From contig NZ_CP106735.1 of assembly GCF_025639805.1 (NCBI RefSeq), positions 2,947,501-3,011,500 on the forward strand: DNA of 64,000 bases. Direction: 5' to 3'. The position numbers and the translations under genes were made by a program. Within the stretch, counting starts at the first letter, position 1; each line of letters opens with the position of its first letter. The notes beneath the pieces were generated by a model. That model was not told the DNA's origin. It did not search any database and saw nothing but the letters and a program-made list of their open reading frames with translations. Origin of the DNA: Reichenbachiella carrageenanivorans. GTDB lineage: Bacteria > Bacteroidota > Bacteroidia > Cytophagales > Cyclobacteriaceae. Shown here piece after piece: positions 9,054 through 17,601 of the stretch.

Positions 9054-9455
9054 ATGAAACTAGAGCACATTGGTATTGCGGTGAAAAACCTAAAGGATTC
9101 AAACCTGCTTTTTGAACGGTTGTTTGGTCAGCCGAGTTATAAAGTGGAGCGTGTGGATTCCGAAAATGTATCTACTTCATTTTTTGAGGTGGGCGAATCC
9201 AAAGTGGAGCTACTAGAAGCTACCAATGAGGACAGCACCATAACTAAGTTTATAGAGAAGAACGGAGAAGGTATTCATCACATGGCTTTTGAAGTGGAGG
9301 ATATCCATGCCGAGATGAAGCGGCTTGAAGGAGAAGGTTTTCAGTTGATTAATAAGGAACCCAAACGAGGAGCAGACAATAAATTGGTGTGTTTTTTACA
9401 CCCCAAGTCGAGCAATGGTGTATTAGTGGAGTTGTGTCAAGAAATTAAAGTATAA
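9054..9455 (+). CDS. mce: Methylmalonyl-CoA epimerase
   Basis: The enzyme interconverts (S)- and (R)-methylmalonyl-CoA, feeding the B12-dependent mutase encoded by mutAB in this window. The 133-residue glyoxalase-fold protein has the typical start MKLEHIGIAV with metal ligand His5, the central GIHHMAFEV with a second His, and Glu in the C-terminal GVLVELCQ. Length and motifs match the family closely. It lies 2 bases upstream of thiL, so the two are surely co-transcribed. It is not next to mutAB (8 kb away) or meaB (53 kb away). Confidence 0.95.
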   Translation: MKLEHIGIAVKNLKDSNLLFERLFGQPSYKVERVDSENVSTSFFEVGESKVELLEATNEDSTITKFIEKNGEGIHHMAFEVEDIHAEMKRLEGEGFQLINKEPKRGADNKLVCFLHPKSSNGVLVELCQEIKV

Positions 9456-9457
9456 GC

Positions 9458-10489
9458 ATGTCAGAGCAAAAAAGAACAGAAATAGGCGAAATCGGAGAGT
9501 TTGGATTGATCGATCAGATCAGTGCCAAGTTTGCCACCAAGAATGAAACTACACTCAAAGGTATTGGTGACGACGCTGCTGTTTTTGGTTCGGGAGATTC
9601 TTTGCAATTGATTTCTACTGATATGCTCCTAGAAGGTGTACACTTCGATTTGTCGTATATGCCACTACAGCATTTGGGATATAAAGCCGTATCGGTCAAT
9701 GTGTCTGATATTGCAGCTATGAATGGTCTACCTAAGCAAATCACGGTTAGTCTAGGGCTGAGTAATCGCTTTTCAGTGGAGGCGGTAGAAGAGCTGTACA
9801 AAGGGATTCAATTTGCTTGCGAGGACTATTCAGTGGATTTGGTAGGTGGTGATACGACATCATCGCCGTCAGGCTTAGTGATATCGATTTCTGTGATCGG
9901 GGAAGTAGCCAAAGACAAAGTAGTTTACCGAAAAAACGCTGAGGAAAATGACATTATCTGTGTGACTGGCGATTTAGGAGGTGCCTTTTTGGGGTTGCAA
10001 GTGTTGGAGAGAGAAAAGGCTGTTTTCAAGGCAAATCCAGACATGCAGCCTGATTTGGAAAAATACGATTTGATTGTGAAAAGACAGCTTAAGCCATCGG
10101 CGCGTATGGATGTGATTCATGAGTTGGGAGACCTTGGGCTGGTACCTACTGCTATGATCGATATTTCGGATGGACTGGCTTCTGAGTTGTTTCATATTGC
10201 AAAGCAATCGGAAGTGGGGGTGACGATCTATGAAGACAAGTTGCCAATAGCCAAGATGGCCTATGATACTGCTGTAGAATTCAATATGGATCCGATGACG
10301 TGTGCATTAAACGGCGGAGAAGATTATGAATTACTGTTTACTATTGGGCAGACAGATTTTGAAAAAATCAAAAATCACCCAGACATTGCTACCATTGGGT
10401 ATATAGATAAGAAAGCCAACGGGTTGAAAATGGTGACTAAAAACAATAACACAGTAGCGTTAAAGGCACAGGGATGGAAGCATTTTTAG
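9458..10489 (+). CDS. thiL: Thiamine-monophosphate kinase
   Basis: ThiL phosphorylates thiamine phosphate to the cofactor thiamine pyrophosphate. The 343-residue protein has the PurM/ThiL fold signatures: GDDAAVF near residue 38, STDMLLEGVHFDL, and GYKAVSVNVSDIAAMNG, then VGGDTTSSP, and in the C-terminal half IDISDGLASEL and LNGGEDYELLFT. The Asp-rich Mg-ATP sites are intact. It follows mce by 2 bases and converges with the response regulator gene with a 5-base gap, leaving no room for a separate terminator. Confidence 0.95.
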   Translation: MSEQKRTEIGEIGEFGLIDQISAKFATKNETTLKGIGDDAAVFGSGDSLQLISTDMLLEGVHFDLSYMPLQHLGYKAVSVNVSDIAAMNGLPKQITVSLGLSNRFSVEAVEELYKGIQFACEDYSVDLVGGDTTSSPSGLVISISVIGEVAKDKVVYRKNAEENDIICVTGDLGGAFLGLQVLEREKAVFKANPDMQPDLEKYDLIVKRQLKPSARMDVIHELGDLGLVPTAMIDISDGLASELFHIAKQSEVGVTIYEDKLPIAKMAYDTAVEFNMDPMTCALNGGEDYELLFTIGQTDFEKIKNHPDIATIGYIDKKANGLKMVTKNNNTVALKAQGWKHF

Positions 10490-10494
10490 GCGTT

Positions 10495-11139
10495 TTAGCC
10501 TAGGTCATGCTTTAGGGCATATTTGACTAATCCAGCAGTGTTTTTTACGTCAAGTTTAGAAAGTAGATTCTTGCGGTGTGAGTTTACTGTATGATCGCTG
10601 ATGTGTAGCTGTGTAGCAATCTCTGAGGTAGTGAACTCTGCAGTGATCAGTCTTATGATTTCTTTTTCTCTTTTGGTAAGAATCGGTACTTGCGTTTTTT
10701 TCTTGTCAGAAAACATCGTCGTCATAAACTTATCCTTTACTTCTTGAGAAAAGTATTTGTCGCCCTCGAATACAGTAGATATGGCAAGAAATAGTTCTTT
10801 CGGGTCTGCATTTTTGAGCAGATAGCCATCTACATCATTTTTAATCAGCTGCATCACCATTTCAGAGTCGCTGTGGGTGCTTACTACGATAGTTTTGGTC
10901 TTAGGGTACTTGCTTTTGATGTTTTTATTGAGGACGAGCCCGTCCATATTAGGCATACTCAAGTCTGTGATGACTATGTCGATAGGGGTTGATTTGATCA
11001 AATCAAGTACACCTAATCCATCCTTTGCTGTTCCTACGATATCAATGTGATCCTCTTTCTCTATGAGCACTTTGAGTCCTTCGAGAAACATGCTATGATC
11101 ATCTGCTATTACCAATCTTATTTTTTTATCCATTGTCAT
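10495..11139 (-). CDS. NarL/LuxR-type response regulator
   Basis: This 214-residue two-domain regulator has a receiver domain with Asp13/Asp14 and phospho-acceptor Asp59 (DLSMPNMDG), with Lys in LLKNADP. A LuxR-type helix-turn-helix follows at about 148-214 (LTKREKEIIRLI, SEIATQLHISDHTVNSHRKNLLSKL). When phosphorylated it would bind DNA as a dimer. Its start lies 14 bases inside the end of the histidine kinase gene, so the pair forms one operon and almost certainly one signalling pathway. Targets are not evident from the sequence. Confidence 0.95.
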   Translation of the reverse strand: MTMDKKIRLVIADDHSMFLEGLKVLIEKEDHIDIVGTAKDGLGVLDLIKSTPIDIVITDLSMPNMDGLVLNKNIKSKYPKTKTIVVSTHSDSEMVMQLIKNDVDGYLLKNADPKELFLAISTVFEGDKYFSQEVKDKFMTTMFSDKKKTQVPILTKREKEIIRLITAEFTTSEIATQLHISDHTVNSHRKNLLSKLDVKNTAGLVKYALKHDLG

Positions 11140-13081
11140 GTGTTACTACGCTTTGGAGGAGGGGCACGTCTATACTTACGGTAGTGCCATGTCCAGGACT
11201 GGAGTCTATATGGATTTGTCCGTTAACTTGATTCACTCTGGAAGTGATGCTTTTCAGGCCAATTCCCAGGCTCATTTTCTTTGGGTCAAATCCATTGCCG
11301 TCGTCTTCGACCATTAGGTTGATTTCTGATTGGTTTTCGTTGAGTTGAATATCTACATGGGTGGGGTGTGCATGCTTGATGATATTACTCAATAATTCCT
11401 GAGTGACTCGGTAGAGTTCAAGTTTAGTATGGCTGGATAGCTGGTCTATCGCTTCTCTTTGCTGACAAATAAAGTCGATGGTAAAATCCACTCCCATGCG
11501 AAGCTCGTTGAGGTAGTTGTCTATCAATGTGGGCAGAGAAGAGTCTTTGACGGAGGGTGGCATCAGATGATGCGATAGGGTACGTACTTGGTCGTAGGTA
11601 TTGTCGATTTGCGACAATACTTGCGTTATCGATGCTGAAACAGAAGCTTCGGGTATGCCGCTCAGGTTAAGTTTTATACTGGCTAGGTTTCCTGCTATGC
11701 CATCGTGTAGTTCTTGGGCGATGCGTTTCCTTTCTAATTCTTGCCCTTCTATATTGGCTTTCGAAGCTTTTAGTTCATTTTCCCGGATTAGTTCTTTTGT
11801 TTTTTGGGTATTAATTTCTTTTTGCTTTTGAGTGAGCGTATGTTGAACTTTTATTTTTTGAACATAAATATCTCTAATGAAGAGCAAGACGAGCAGGGCA
11901 ATGATTACGCCAGCAATGGCTATGTTTCGGATGAGCGTTTGTTTGTTGAGTTCGGATTCTTGCAACTCTTTCTCTTTTTGTAATAGTAGAATGGCTTGTT
12001 CTTTTTTTTCGCTGTCAAATTGTGCCAATAGCTCATTGGTGTGTCGTTGATTTTCTTCGTTGCTCAGGCTGTCTCGCGTGTGTTCGAATCTCCAAAGGTG
12101 CTTCACTGCAGATTGGTAGTTTCCTAATCCTTCGTATGATAAGGCGATGTTGGCATGAATATAAGGCAGCATGCTGGGTTTGATGTAATCGTTTAGAGAG
12201 AGGCAATACTCAAAATAGGTGAGCGCGTGTTCGAAATCTTCCAGATTAAGGTAAATCAGCCCAATTTGATTGTATGAGTTCACTATACTAGCTTTTGAGT
12301 TTTCTTTTTTTCTCCTTTCCAGTACGTCAAGTCCATATATCAAAGCTCTTTCATATGACTGGCTTTCGATGTACGTTTGGGTGATTAGCTCCAAGGGTGA
12401 AATATCGCAATTTGGATTGTTTGTTAGCTCACAGAGCTTTATACTGTAGTCGAGGGTTTGAAGAGCCAAATCATACTGCTGTGTCCTGATATATACCAAC
12501 GCTAAATTCGTGTTGCAAACAGACTTGGTATAAGGGTCGGTCATATTATTCAAACTCATTTGATAGTAGTAGATCGCTTGATCGTACTGATTTTGATCTA
12601 AAAAAATAGAAGCAATATTTTGGGTCAAATTAGGAATTTGATCAGTGTATTGTATTTTTTCAGCTAGAGCGAGTGCTTCCTGATATTCCTTCAGACTGCC
12701 TTGAAAATCGGATTGATAACGTAGAAATGTTCCCATCCACTTCTTACACAGTACCAAGTGGGTCGTATCTTTAGATACCAAACTAAGTCTAATGCCTTCT
12801 CGGAAATGTGACGCAGCTGAATCAAGCCCCAAATTGAAAAAGTAAGCCCTGCCAGTACTATAATGACCACGGATAATCCCCGACATATAAGCAATAGATT
12901 CACTCAATTGTAATGCTTGTCGTGTGAGAAGGGCGGCACTGTCAGGGGCAGTGCTGATAATCGATTCATAGTGGTCGTACATGGAGTCGATCTGAGTAGG
13001 TTTTAGATCGAGACCCTCTGCAGACCATACGGTATGATGCAGGAGTAATCCTATAAGTAAAATAAATACTGATAATCGCAT
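11126..13081 (-). CDS. TPR-containing sensor histidine kinase (HisKA_3 type)
   Basis: This 651-residue membrane kinase is partner to the adjacent NarL-type regulator. It has a signal peptide (MRLSVFILLIGLLLHHTVWS), a periplasmic array of about seven TPR repeats (~30-370), a coiled-coil, and one membrane helix (IAIAGVIIALLVLLFI). The HisKA_3 dimerisation box has His459 in RIAQELHDG, and a short HATPase domain follows with GNGFDP and GIGLKSI. This layout is typical of Bacteroidota sensor kinases with TPR input. I chose the ATG at 13081 because it places the signal peptide at the N-terminus. The longer frame from 13135 adds 18 residues before it. The TPR ligand is unknown. Confidence 0.92.
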   Translation of the reverse strand: MRLSVFILLIGLLLHHTVWSAEGLDLKPTQIDSMYDHYESIISTAPDSAALLTRQALQLSESIAYMSGIIRGHYSTGRAYFFNLGLDSAASHFREGIRLSLVSKDTTHLVLCKKWMGTFLRYQSDFQGSLKEYQEALALAEKIQYTDQIPNLTQNIASIFLDQNQYDQAIYYYQMSLNNMTDPYTKSVCNTNLALVYIRTQQYDLALQTLDYSIKLCELTNNPNCDISPLELITQTYIESQSYERALIYGLDVLERRKKENSKASIVNSYNQIGLIYLNLEDFEHALTYFEYCLSLNDYIKPSMLPYIHANIALSYEGLGNYQSAVKHLWRFEHTRDSLSNEENQRHTNELLAQFDSEKKEQAILLLQKEKELQESELNKQTLIRNIAIAGVIIALLVLLFIRDIYVQKIKVQHTLTQKQKEINTQKTKELIRENELKASKANIEGQELERKRIAQELHDGIAGNLASIKLNLSGIPEASVSASITQVLSQIDNTYDQVRTLSHHLMPPSVKDSSLPTLIDNYLNELRMGVDFTIDFICQQREAIDQLSSHTKLELYRVTQELLSNIIKHAHPTHVDIQLNENQSEINLMVEDDGNGFDPKKMSLGIGLKSITSRVNQVNGQIHIDSSPGHGTTVSIDVPLLQSVVTHDNG

Positions 13082-13228
13082 AGCTGACCAGACTAACTGG
13101 AACGGAAAATTAATTGGATTTGCTCGATAATACACAGAAGAGGGGGAGCAATCTCTAATTTTTATCCCTAAAAGTAGTGAGATTAAAATTGGTGATTTTT
13201 AGGGGTTACGTAGGGTATTTTTCTCTTT

Positions 13229-13236
13229 TACCTTTG
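13229..13236 (+). promoter_or_regulatory. Likely -7 promoter element for the TerB-like gene
   Basis: TACCTTTG matches TAnnTTTG exactly and lies 66 bases before the ATG at 13303. The upstream -33 element is weak (GTTA about 20 bases away), so only the -7 part is convincing. Confidence 0.4.
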
Positions 13237-13302
13237 TAGGTATACATACACGGTCTGACCTAGATTGTTTTTTTATTTTCTACATCTTAAAATGTAATAA
13301 TA

Positions 13303-13767
13303 ATGACTCGTGATTTTTTGAACCTAAGAGATGATGAAATTGAATTGCTGTACGAAGCACCTGCTTTGGTTGCCTTGCTTATCGCAGGGGCAGATGGCAA
13401 AATAGATAGCAAAGAACTCAAAGCGGCTACAAAGTTTGTAACTGAACCTCGAGATTTTTGGGTTTCATATTTTTTAGAAGTAGGCGAAAGAATGCCAGTG
13501 ATATTAAATCGCTGGACAGCTGCGGCTTCGAATGAAATGGATATGACCATGGCTAGAATTACTGTAGCCTTGAGACAGTTGAATGGCGTATTGTCCAAAT
13601 TAGATGTAAAAGACTCAGTGAGATACTATGACTTTTTGCTTCAATTGTCGGAGAAGGTGGCAAGCGCATCTGGTGGAGTTTTTGGGTTTAATAAAATCAG
13701 CAAAGAGGAAGCAGCCTTATTGAATCTTCCGATGCTAGATAATCCTGTTCGCTATCAATTTTCCTAA
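13303..13767 (+). CDS. Small soluble TerB-like-fold protein, function unknown
   Basis: The 154-residue cytoplasmic protein has no signal or membrane segment. The N-terminal part ALVALLIAGADGKIDSKELKAA resembles the acidic helix-loop 'ADG-x-I/V-x-x-x-E' of TerB-like domains. The end FGFNKISKEEAALLNLPML looks like the second such helix pair seen in that fold. TerB-like domains occur in tellurite and stress proteins and as parts of larger envelope proteins, and may bind metal, but no enzyme activity follows from this. The gene is monocistronic: it has its own promoter element and a clear terminator at 13823-13852. The fold assignment is an inference from a short motif. Confidence 0.6.
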   Translation: MTRDFLNLRDDEIELLYEAPALVALLIAGADGKIDSKELKAATKFVTEPRDFWVSYFLEVGERMPVILNRWTAAASNEMDMTMARITVALRQLNGVLSKLDVKDSVRYYDFLLQLSEKVASASGGVFGFNKISKEEAALLNLPMLDNPVRYQFS

Positions 13768-13822
13768 GCAGACATATACGTGTTAAATTTCTATTTAAGA
13801 ATATTTTTATTTCGGAATTAAT

Positions 13823-13852
13823 AAAATGGCAGGCTCATTCTGCTATTTTTTT
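13823..13852 (+). terminator. Intrinsic terminator of the TerB-like gene
   Basis: Stem AAAATGGCAG (13823-13832) pairs with CTGCTATTTT (13840-13849) through ten pairs including one G-U, with a 7-base loop. The T-run continues to 13852. Confidence 0.7.
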
Positions 13853-13862
13853 AAAATGCGTT

Positions 13863-13870
13863 TAACTTTG
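13863..13870 (+). promoter_or_regulatory. Likely -7 promoter element for the STAS/SpoIIAA-like gene
   Basis: TAACTTTG fits TAnnTTTG and lies just after the preceding terminator and 34 bases before the ATG at 13904. No good -33 element is visible. Confidence 0.4.
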
Positions 13871-13903
13871 TTGACACTGAGTTAATGGGAGCATCAAGGG
13901 AAT

Positions 13904-14338
13904 ATGAATACATCAATAGAAATACCGAAAGATTCGAAGGTTTATTTGAATAAACCATATGTGCAGGTTTTTTGGAATCCCTTGAATAAGATCCTAACTA
14001 GCAGATGGACAGGATTTTGTACTTATGATGAGATCAAAGCCGTAGCTCAGCGCATTATTGATGCTGTCTTGTTTGAGGGAGCACGTAAAGTACTCTACGA
14101 TGCTAGAGAAATCGAAGTGCTAGACGAAAATTCACAAAAGTATATAGCGGGCAATTTCACCAAAGAAATGATCAAAGTGGGAATTGAATACTCTGCTACA
14201 GTATTGCCAGTAGATATTTTTGCTAAATTTTCCGTCGACGATATTCAAAGTTCTATCAAAATCCCTGAAGCTTCACACAATAGGTTTTTTCAAAATATTG
14301 ATGACGCTTCCGAATGGCTTAAAAGCAAATCTGCTTAA
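13904..14338 (+). CDS. Small SpoIIAA/STAS-like protein, function unknown
   Basis: This 144-residue soluble protein has a central VLYDAREIEVLDENSQKYIAGNF stretch followed by ATVLPVDIFAKFSVDDI and a final FFQNIDDASEWLKS. The pattern (hydrophobic strand ending in D-A/R, then helix, then an 'F-x-x-x-D-A-x-x-W-L' end) resembles SpoIIAA-like/STAS-fold proteins of Bacteroidota. No phosphorylatable Ser in a DSSG-type motif is evident, so classical anti-anti-sigma activity is not supported. It has its own promoter element, with HtrA 77 bases downstream on the same strand. The assignment is by fold impression only. Confidence 0.5.
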   Translation: MNTSIEIPKDSKVYLNKPYVQVFWNPLNKILTSRWTGFCTYDEIKAVAQRIIDAVLFEGARKVLYDAREIEVLDENSQKYIAGNFTKEMIKVGIEYSATVLPVDIFAKFSVDDIQSSIKIPEASHNRFFQNIDDASEWLKSKSA

Positions 14339-14415
14339 CAATCATTAACGCCTCTTTTTTTAACTTCTCCTTTATTCCTTCGTAATTTCACATACGAAAA
14401 AATAAACGCGTACCT

Positions 14416-15861
14416 ATGTCAAAGTATATCAAAACAGGGCTCGTCGCCTTTTTATCTGCAGGAATGGGAGTTTGGGTTTCTTTAGAATACATCAAATTCG
14501 AAGAGCTAAAGCAAGGTCATGAAGAACAAAACGTAGCAGCCCACCATCCATCAAACCATGCTAATTTCGTGAATGATCAAGCAGGATATGCCAATGTGCT
14601 GCCTGTGGAGGACTTTGTAGATGCCTCTGCACATTCTACCAATAGCGTGGTGTTTATCAAAAATCAAAGCGTAATCAATTACCGCACGGGACATTGGATG
14701 GATTGGTTCTTTGAGCCACGTTCTTCGCAGCGTGTCAGTACAGGGTCTGGTGTGATTCTGTCTGATGATGGCTACATTATTACCAACAACCACGTGATAG
14801 AGGGAGCTGATGAGATCGAAGTGGTGCACAAAAAGAGAAGCTACAAAGGGCATCTGGTGGGGGCAGACCCATCTACGGACTTGGCCGTGATCAAAGTGGA
14901 CGTAGAAAATCTCCCTGCCATATCTATGGGGAGTTCAGCGGATCTCAATGTAGGAGAATGGGTACTTGCAGTGGGCAATCCTTTCAATTTAACCTCTACA
15001 GTCACCGCAGGAATTGTATCTGCCAAAGGTAGAAATATCCATATTCTTAAAGATAAATTTCCTATAGAGTCTTTTATACAGACAGATGCTGCGATTAATC
15101 CTGGTAATAGTGGCGGCGCACTAGTGAACCGTAATGGAGAACTTATTGGTATCAATACGGCCATATTATCTATGACAGGGTCATACGCAGGATATGGATT
15201 TGCTGTGCCGGTAGATATTGTAAAAAAGGTGTTTAATGATATCGTGCAATATGGAGAAGTACAAAAAGCATTCTTCGGTGCAGAGTTTGCCGATATAGAC
15301 AATGAGGTGGCAAAGGAGCTAAATATCAATAGTCTCAATGGTGTGATTATCACTCATGTGCAAAAAGGCTGGGCGGCAGACAAGGCTGATTTAGAAAAAG
15401 GCGATATCATCACTGAGGTAAACGGCGAACCACTGTACGACAAAGTTCAGCTAGAAGAAATGATTGGCTACAAATATCCAGGGGATTTGATTCAGCTTTC
15501 TCTGAAACGTGGGAATAAGCAGGTGATCAAAACACTAGAGTTTACCAATAGAGAAGGAACCAAGGAGATACTGAAGCGATCGATATATGAGTCGCAATCT
15601 TTGCAAGCATCTTTCGAAGCGATTTCAAAAGCGGAGCGCGACCTGATGGGTATTGAGTCTGGTATCAGAGTGATCGAAGTGGGTAATGGTTTTTTTAGGA
15701 AATTGGACATTCCTGAAGGTTTTGTTATTACAGATATCAATCACAGCAAAATAACTACTCCTTCGGAGCTAGAAGATATCCTTGAAAAGATACGAGGCAA
15801 AGTAATTATTTCTGGAATTACTACGGGAGGACGTAAGATTTATTACCCTTTCCTATTCTAA
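14416..15861 (+). CDS. htrA: HtrA/Deg-family periplasmic serine protease with PDZ domains
   Basis: This 481-residue envelope protease should degrade misfolded periplasmic proteins. It starts with an uncleaved-looking signal anchor (residues ~5-24). The trypsin-like domain has the full triad: His126 (NNHVIEGAD), Asp155 (STDLAVI) and Ser232 (NPGNSGGALV). A PDZ domain follows (~285-375, with GVIITHVQKGWAADKADLEKGDIITEVNG), and a second, shorter and divergent PDZ-like region ends the protein. The length matches Bacteroidota Deg proteases. It converges with dnaA and shares a terminator with it. Confidence 0.95.
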   Translation: MSKYIKTGLVAFLSAGMGVWVSLEYIKFEELKQGHEEQNVAAHHPSNHANFVNDQAGYANVLPVEDFVDASAHSTNSVVFIKNQSVINYRTGHWMDWFFEPRSSQRVSTGSGVILSDDGYIITNNHVIEGADEIEVVHKKRSYKGHLVGADPSTDLAVIKVDVENLPAISMGSSADLNVGEWVLAVGNPFNLTSTVTAGIVSAKGRNIHILKDKFPIESFIQTDAAINPGNSGGALVNRNGELIGINTAILSMTGSYAGYGFAVPVDIVKKVFNDIVQYGEVQKAFFGAEFADIDNEVAKELNINSLNGVIITHVQKGWAADKADLEKGDIITEVNGEPLYDKVQLEEMIGYKYPGDLIQLSLKRGNKQVIKTLEFTNREGTKEILKRSIYESQSLQASFEAISKAERDLMGIESGIRVIEVGNGFFRKLDIPEGFVITDINHSKITTPSELEDILEKIRGKVIISGITTGGRKIYYPFLF

Positions 15862-15878
15862 GGGAGGGAGCGTAAAAA

Positions 15879-15907
15879 AAAATGAAAGCCTATATGGCTT
15901 TCATTTT
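15879..15907. terminator. Bidirectional terminator shared by htrA and dnaA
   Basis: A perfect 12-pair stem, AAAATGAAAGCC with GGCTTTCATTTT and a 5-base loop, is flanked by an A-run on the left and Ts on the right, so it works in both directions. It overlaps the last codons of dnaA. Confidence 0.8.
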
Positions 15908-17305
15908 AAATTTCTTTTTCAACTCTGAGAAGGAGGACCTAAATCGAGCGTCGGTATCAAGCATATCGTTGACCGACTGTAGGGCATGAATGACAGTGCT
16001 GTGATCTCTGCCTCCAAAATGGCTGCCGATGCTTTTGAGTGAGTGATTGGTGTAGTCTTTAGAAAAGTACATGGCCAGCTGTCTGGCGATCACAATCTCT
16101 TTCTTACGTGTCTTCGCTTTCAAATCGTCAGATGACACATTGAAATATTCAGAAACAGTTTTTTGGATGTAATCTATACCTACTTCTGATTCGATATTTT
16201 TCACGATCGATTTCAAAGTTTGCTTAGCCAACTCCAAATCAATATCTGTCTTATTAAGCGACGAGTGTGCGACCAAAGAGATCAGTACGCCTTCGAGTTC
16301 TCTGATGTTGGTGTCTACACTATACGCTAAGTATTCCAATACTTTGTCGTCAATGATCAAACCATCATCTTGCAGTTTTTTCTGAATGATAGCCAATCTG
16401 GTTTCAAAGTCAGGGTTTTGCAAGTCCGCAGTCAATCCCCACTTGAACCTGGAAACCAATCTTTCTTGAAGTCCTTGCAATTCGGTAGGAGGTCTGTCAC
16501 TTGACATCACGATCTGCTTGCCGTTTTGGTGCAGGTGATTGAAGATGTGAAAGAAAATCTCTTGAGTTTTTACTTTATCCTTAAAGAATTGTACGTCGTC
16601 TATAATCAGTGTATCTACATTGAGATAGTAATTCGTAAAATCTTGAAGGTTGTTATTTTTGAGTGCTTCTATGAATTGGTTAGCAAATTTTTCAGAGGCT
16701 ACATAGAGAACAAAATTGTCTGGGGTTTCCTCTTTTATTTTGTTTCCAATGGCTTGTACCAAGTGTGTTTTACCAAGTCCCACTCCTCCATATATCATGA
16801 GAGGGTTGAATGAAGTTACACCTGGTTTGGTCGCTACAGCATACCCAGCTGATCTGGCCAGTCTGTTGCAGTCGCCTTCTATATAGGTGTCAAAGGTGTT
16901 TTCTGGATTTAGGTTGGATTTCTGGTAGCACCCATCAATGGCCTGTAGAGCAAAAGGGCTTGCAAAACGTTGATTTTGATCCCCCTTGATTTGTCCAAAT
17001 TTAGAAACACCATTTTTTTGAGCCAAATTAACGGTATATGGCTGATTAGACGAATTCCCTTTGTCTACGATCACGGAGTACTCTAATTTGCCTTCAGGGC
17101 CAATTTCGGATTGAATAGCTGCTTTAAGTACTTGAACGTAATTGTCTTCTAACCACTCGTAAAAGAATTGCGAAGGAACCTGTATCGTAAGTACCGGATG
17201 TGCGAACTTTATAGGAATAATCGGCTCAAACCACGTTTTGAAGCTCTGCTCGGGTAGTTTTGACCCGATGTATTCTAAGCACTTATCCCATATTCTTACA
17301 TGCAT
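15890..17305 (-). CDS. dnaA: Chromosomal replication initiator DnaA
   Basis: DnaA binds DnaA boxes at oriC and opens the duplex. The 471-residue protein has the N-terminal DnaB-interaction domain (FKTWFEPI, domain I), a linker, and the AAA+ domain with Walker A GGVGLGKTHL and Walker B LIIDDVQF. The C-terminal DNA-binding domain carries the signature GGRDHSTVIHA. Length is typical of Bacteroidota. The start ATG at 17305 gives MHVRIWDKCLEYI, as expected. There is no dnaN, gyrB or rpmH beside it; the neighbours are htrA and mutAB. A single consensus DnaA box lies upstream. Confidence 0.97.
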   Translation of the reverse strand: MHVRIWDKCLEYIGSKLPEQSFKTWFEPIIPIKFAHPVLTIQVPSQFFYEWLEDNYVQVLKAAIQSEIGPEGKLEYSVIVDKGNSSNQPYTVNLAQKNGVSKFGQIKGDQNQRFASPFALQAIDGCYQKSNLNPENTFDTYIEGDCNRLARSAGYAVATKPGVTSFNPLMIYGGVGLGKTHLVQAIGNKIKEETPDNFVLYVASEKFANQFIEALKNNNLQDFTNYYLNVDTLIIDDVQFFKDKVKTQEIFFHIFNHLHQNGKQIVMSSDRPPTELQGLQERLVSRFKWGLTADLQNPDFETRLAIIQKKLQDDGLIIDDKVLEYLAYSVDTNIRELEGVLISLVAHSSLNKTDIDLELAKQTLKSIVKNIESEVGIDYIQKTVSEYFNVSSDDLKAKTRKKEIVIARQLAMYFSKDYTNHSLKSIGSHFGGRDHSTVIHALQSVNDMLDTDARFRSSFSELKKKFKMKAI

Positions 17306-17493
17306 TCGTTTAAATTCGTTGGTGGTTAAAAACTGATTTTTTTAACGTTTCTCTCTATAGCGGACATCAAATTTGAGAAAAAAATAGTTAACAAAAAAAT
17401 CGAATGTATATTGACTTTTTGGAATGTCGGTCTATTTAATAGAGTAGCTAGTTTTTTTTTAATATTCTTTAAAAAATGCAATTTGTTGCAAGT

Positions 17494-17502
17494 TGTGAAT
17501 AA
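17494..17502 (-). promoter_or_regulatory. DnaA box upstream of dnaA
   Basis: TTATTCACA on the minus strand is a perfect TTATnCACA box, located ~190 bases before the dnaA start in an AT-rich 296-base gap between dnaA and mutA. A single box suits autoregulation of dnaA. I do not see the cluster of boxes expected of an origin. Confidence 0.5.
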
Positions 17503-17601
17503 TTGCTTGTACGCTCTGGAATCAACGATTTATAAGAATTAATTCTCATTTTTTTCTTCTTCGTTTCGAACCGCTTAAATTGCTAATACAACCCCAAAAT
17601 T

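Noticed and set aside
17306..17601. Replication origin next to dnaA
   Set aside because: Only one consensus DnaA box is visible, there is no cluster of boxes and no dnaN/gyrB neighbourhood; the evidence supports at most dnaA autoregulation.
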